DNA of 17,086 nucleotides from Treponema sp. (lineage in GTDB: Bacteria; Spirochaetota; Spirochaetia; Treponematales; Breznakiellaceae): assembly GCA_020216655.1 (NCBI GenBank), contig JAIWNU010000129.1, forward strand, positions 1-17,086. Direction: 5' to 3'. Shown in pieces: positions 14,216 through 17,086 of the stretch (its first letter is position 1; each line of letters begins with the position of its first letter). The position numbers were made by a program, and so were the translations under genes. The notes under the pieces are model-generated. The model was not told where the DNA came from. It was given only the letters and a program-made list of their open reading frames with translations, and did not search any database.

Positions 14216-15475
14216 ATGAAAAAGAAAATTGTACTCGCCTATTCGGGCGGTCTGGATACCACGGTAATCATTCCCTGGCTCAAGGAAAACTACGATTGTG
14301 AAATCATCGCTGTCTGCGTGGACGTAGGCCAGGAGGCGGATTGGGAAACCATAAAACAGCGGGCCCTCACCACCGGAGCAGAAAAATGCTATGTGGCGGA
14401 TGTTAAAAAGGAATATGTAGAAGACTATGTATGGCCCGCCCTCAAAGCCGGTGCGGTCTATGAGGATAAGTACCTTTTGGGGACCAGCACGGCCCGGCCC
14501 CTCATTGCCAAGGTCCTCGTGGACTATGCCCGCAAGGAAAAGGCCGTCGCCATCGCCCACGGTGCTACCGGCAAAGGCAACGACCAGGTTCGCTTTGACC
14601 TGGGCATTATGGCCTTTGCGCCGGACCTGGAAATCATCGCCCCCTGGCGGATCTGGGACATTAAGAGCCGGGAAGAAGAAATCGAATACCTTGAAAAACG
14701 GGGCATTCCGGTGCCCATGAAAAAGAGCGATTCCTACAGCCGGGATGACAACCTGTGGCATATTTCCCATGAAGGGTTGGAACTGGAGGACCCGGCCAAC
14801 GAGCCCAATCTGGAGCGGATGCTTAAAATGACCATCCCGCCAGAAAAGGCTCCCGACCAGGCTGAATATGTGGAAGTGGATTTCGAAAAAGGCATCCCCG
14901 TGGCGGTCAACGGCAAAAAAATGGACGGCGTGAGCCTTATTAAAACCCTGAATAAAATTGGCGGCGCCCATGGGGTCGGTATCGTGGACCTGGTAGAAAA
15001 CCGGGTCGTAGGTATGAAGAGCCGCGGGGTCTATGAAACCCCCGGCGGTGCCATCCTGTACTACGCCCACCAGGAATTGGAACACCTGTGCCTGGACCGG
15101 CAGACCTATGCGTTTAAGCAAATGGTAAGCCAAAAAATGGCGGAAGTCATTTACGGCGGTCTCTGGTTTACTCCCCTCCGGGAAGCCCTGAGCGCCTTTG
15201 TGGATTCCACCCAGCGGACCGTGAGCGGCACCGTGCGGCTCAAACTGTACAAGGGCTCCATCAGCGCTGCGGGTTCCCGCTCTCCCTATTCACTGTACAA
15301 CACGAGCATTGCAAGCTTTACCACCGGCGAGCTTTATAACCATGCGGATGCCAAGGGCTTTATCCGGCTCTATGGGCTTCCCATCCTGGTTCGATCCCTC
15401 ATGGAACAGGGTTTTGTAAAGGGAACCCAGCATATTGATGGTACTGAAGCCAAGTCGAGCGGTGTGGCGGGGTAA
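14216..15475 (+). CDS. argG: argininosuccinate synthase
   Basis: Joins citrulline and aspartate with ATP to give argininosuccinate. It is 419 residues when started at ATG 14216. The frame is open further upstream, into argD, but AAGGAG lies 7 bases before this ATG and the protein begins [17 protein letters not shown] exactly as the family does. Motifs: the PP-loop AYSGGLDTT (8-16), DVGQEAD, the substrate loop [40 protein letters not shown] and ETPGGAIL. No key residue appears lost. It is the fourth gene of the operon, 34 bases after argD and 3 bases before argH. Confidence 0.97.
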   Translation: MKKKIVLAYSGGLDTTVIIPWLKENYDCEIIAVCVDVGQEADWETIKQRALTTGAEKCYVADVKKEYVEDYVWPALKAGAVYEDKYLLGTSTARPLIAKVLVDYARKEKAVAIAHGATGKGNDQVRFDLGIMAFAPDLEIIAPWRIWDIKSREEEIEYLEKRGIPVPMKKSDSYSRDDNLWHISHEGLELEDPANEPNLERMLKMTIPPEKAPDQAEYVEVDFEKGIPVAVNGKKMDGVSLIKTLNKIGGAHGVGIVDLVENRVVGMKSRGVYETPGGAILYYAHQELEHLCLDRQTYAFKQMVSQKMAEVIYGGLWFTPLREALSAFVDSTQRTVSGTVRLKLYKGSISAAGSRSPYSLYNTSIASFTTGELYNHADAKGFIRLYGLPILVRSLMEQGFVKGTQHIDGTEAKSSGVAG

Positions 15476-15478
15476 TAG

Positions 15479-16858
15479 ATGGCGCAGGTCTTGTGGTCCG
15501 GCAGGCTGGAAGAAAAGCCCGAAGCGGAGGCCTTTGCCTTTGAATCATCCATTTCGGTAGATTCCCGGCTTGCCCAGGAAGATATAGCCGGGAGCCGCGC
15601 CCATGTGGCCATGCTCGTGGAGCGGGGCATTATTCCCGCCGAGGCCGCCCGGGCTATCGACGAAGAACTCAAGCGGATTGCTGCTGAACTGGCAAGCGGG
15701 AAGCTCGCCATTGACCAGAATGCGGAGGATATCCATTCTTTTATAGAGGGGGTCCTCACGGAACGGCTTGGTGATGCGGGCCGCATGGTCCACGCCGGCC
15801 GCAGCCGGAACGACCAGGTGGCGGTGGACCTGCGGCTGTACCTCAAGCGGGTGGTCCCCGAAATCGCTGAGGAAATCCGGGCCACCTGCGAAACCCTCCT
15901 TACAGTGGCGGAACAGCACCTGGAAACAGTCATGCCGGGCTATACCCACCTGCAGCGGGCCCAGCCTGTGAGTCTTGCCCATCACCTTACTGCCTGGACC
16001 GCGGGCCTTGTCCGGGATCGGGAACGCTTCCTCGATGCCCTCTCCCGGCTTGATGAATGTCCCCTCGGTTCGGGGGCCCTTGCGACGACCACACTTGCCC
16101 TGGACCGTGAGGCGGTTGCCCGGTCCCTCGGTTTCCCCCAGCCGACGGTGAATTCTATGGATTCCGTGGCTGACCGGGACTTTGCCCTGGAACTTGCCGG
16201 GGCCGCTGCTATACTGGCCACCCACCTTTCCCGGTTTTGCGAGGATATTATCATCTGGGCTACGGAAGAATTTGGCTTTATCGACCTGGCAGAGCAGTGG
16301 AGTACCGGGTCCTCGATTATGCCCCAAAAGAAAAACCCCGACTTTGCGGAGCTCATCCGGGGCAAGGCGGGGCGCCAGATTGGGAACCTGGTGAGTCTCC
16401 TGACCCTGCTTAAGGGACTTCCCTATGCCTATGACCGGGATCTCCAGGAAGATAAGGAAGCTTTGTTTGATGCCCTGGACACTTCCCGTGCTACTCTTAG
16501 GATGTTTCGTCCCATGATAGCCACAGCCCGGTTCCGTAAAGATCGAATGGAAGCAGCCTGTTTCGGCGGCTTCCTGGAAGCCACCGATGTGGCCGAATAC
16601 CTGGTACGTAAGGGTCTACCCTTCCGGAAAGCCCATGAGGTAGCCGCCCAGGTCGTGCGGGACTGCGTGGCCGCCGGACAACGGAGTATCGCCGAGCGGA
16701 CCCTGGCGGACCTCCGCAGCCGGAGCGACCTCTTCGACGCCGACCTCTACGAGGTCATCCGCCCCGCCGCGGCGCTCCGCAACCGCTCCCGGTCCGGCGG
16801 CCCCGCTCCTCAAGCGGTTACAGCCCAGATCGCCGAACTCCGCCGCCGTCTGGGGTAA
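15479..16858 (+). CDS. argH: argininosuccinate lyase
   Basis: Splits argininosuccinate into arginine and fumarate, the last pathway step. It is 459 residues, fumarase/aspartase superfamily. Motifs: HAGRSRNDQVAVDLRL (105-120), the catalytic Thr-His in GYTHLQRAQP (154-163) and the signature loop STGSSIMPQKKNPD (275-288) with the catalytic Ser279. ATG 15479 sits 3 bases after the argG stop without a strong ribosome-binding site, so translation is probably coupled to argG. The last 180 or so bases of the gene are markedly richer in G+C, with Arg codons mostly CGC, than the body of the gene. It is the final gene of the operon. Confidence 0.97.
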   Translation: MAQVLWSGRLEEKPEAEAFAFESSISVDSRLAQEDIAGSRAHVAMLVERGIIPAEAARAIDEELKRIAAELASGKLAIDQNAEDIHSFIEGVLTERLGDAGRMVHAGRSRNDQVAVDLRLYLKRVVPEIAEEIRATCETLLTVAEQHLETVMPGYTHLQRAQPVSLAHHLTAWTAGLVRDRERFLDALSRLDECPLGSGALATTTLALDREAVARSLGFPQPTVNSMDSVADRDFALELAGAAAILATHLSRFCEDIIIWATEEFGFIDLAEQWSTGSSIMPQKKNPDFAELIRGKAGRQIGNLVSLLTLLKGLPYAYDRDLQEDKEALFDALDTSRATLRMFRPMIATARFRKDRMEAACFGGFLEATDVAEYLVRKGLPFRKAHEVAAQVVRDCVAAGQRSIAERTLADLRSRSDLFDADLYEVIRPAAALRNRSRSGGPAPQAVTAQIAELRRRLG

Positions 16859-16876
16859 ATTGGACCACGATTGCGT

Positions 16877-16914
16877 GGGCACCGACACCGTCATAGTCAT
16901 ATACGTCGGTGCCC
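16877..16914. terminator. long hairpin after argH, between convergent genes
   Basis: GGGCACCGAC (16877-16886) pairs perfectly with GTCGGTGCCC (16905-16914), a 10-bp stem with an 18-base loop. A small CCCC-TTCA-GGGG hairpin follows. There is no T-run on either strand, so termination may be factor-assisted. It lies between argH and the convergent gene at 16925. Confidence 0.5.
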
Positions 16915-16924
16915 CCTTCAGGGG

Positions 16925-17086
16925 TCATTTATATACCATGACGGTGAGCTTATCGCTATGTGCCCGATCCTTATAGGCGATGACCGGATGTCCAGAGCTA
17001 TCCGATGCAAGCTGAACATATTGAGCTTCCCCATCTGAAATGGCTCCAGCCCCTACGAGGCCCCAGACCGTCCCATCAAAGCGCAT
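16925..17086 (-). CDS. C-terminal end of a repeat (beta-propeller-like) protein, partial
   Basis: A minus-strand frame open from the right edge to TGA at 16925 encodes 53 residues: MRFDGTVWGLVGAGAISDG..., then YVQLASDSSGHPVIAYKDRAHSDKLTVMVYK. The pattern W-x-x-VG-x-x-x-[I/F]S-x-G-x-x-x-Y-x-x-LA-x-D-x-x-G-x-P-x-[V/I]AY-x-D...TVM is typical of about 40-50-residue blades in bacterial secreted beta-propeller-like repeat proteins. One blade is visible here and more are expected beyond the edge. The ATG at 17086 is simply the first in-frame codon and probably not the start. Function is unknown; a surface or periplasmic location is likely by analogy. Confidence 0.6.
   Translation of the reverse strand: MRFDGTVWGLVGAGAISDGEAQYVQLASDSSGHPVIAYKDRAHSDKLTVMVYK

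Noticed and set aside
14147..15133. Minus-strand open frame of 328 codons opposite argG
   Set aside because: A shadow of argG; no recognisable motif and atypical composition.
1..17086. CRISPR array, insertion sequence, prophage, tRNA or rRNA
   Set aside because: No regularly spaced long repeats, transposase or integrase motifs, or tRNA/rRNA-like sequence were seen.

Overview
The window looks like chromosomal DNA of a spirochaete, probably a Treponema-like free-living or gut species. This is an inference from the protein families: an E1 alpha-beta fusion, a secreted von Willebrand A protein, an HHRVKNNL-type sensor kinase and a small Cys-rich protein. No rRNA or taxonomic marker is present to confirm it. 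Base composition is uneven: the arginine genes on the right are clearly richer in G+C than the kinase and dehydrogenase genes on the left.

Layout. (1) 1-5450, minus strand: a four-gene operon read right to left, consisting of a DeoR-family regulator (TTG start), E2 acyltransferase, dihydrolipoyl dehydrogenase (E3) and a fused alpha-beta E1 that runs off the left edge. Together these form a complete 2-oxo acid dehydrogenase complex under a probable local regulator. Five TTTCR boxes spaced exactly 11 bp apart cover the start of the operon and look like an autoregulatory operator. (2) 5631-7424, plus strand: an orphan sensor histidine kinase with a degenerate receiver domain. (3) 7434-8315, minus: a RarD/EamA permease. 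(4) 8380-9495, plus: a secreted VWA-domain protein. (5) 9555-9953, minus: a small lipoprotein. (6) 10073-10411, minus: a six-cysteine protein with its own promoter and terminator. (7) 10412-10839: a 428-base intergenic region. Its left part holds the promoter of the Cys-rich gene with TTTAGC/GCTAAA repeats. Its right part holds a promoter, an ArgR-like ARG box and a short Arg-rich reading frame upstream of argJ. (8) 10840-16858, plus: argJ-argB-argD-argG-argH, a tight arginine biosynthesis operon of the cyclic (acetyl-recycling) type; argC and the ornithine carbamoyltransferase gene are not here. (9) 16925-17086, minus: the C-terminal end of a repeat protein resembling beta-propeller blades.

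The most interesting signal is in front of argJ. Immediately after a TTGACA promoter overlapped by an 18-bp near-consensus ARG box lies an 11-codon frame, MNLRHRRLRRP, with five arginines encoded by five different Arg codons. Its ATG falls where transcription is predicted to begin and has no Shine-Dalgarno. This suggests a leaderless arginine-sensing leader peptide (attenuator) in addition to ArgR-type repression. All functional statements rest on reading motifs by eye; no database search or folding computation was run.
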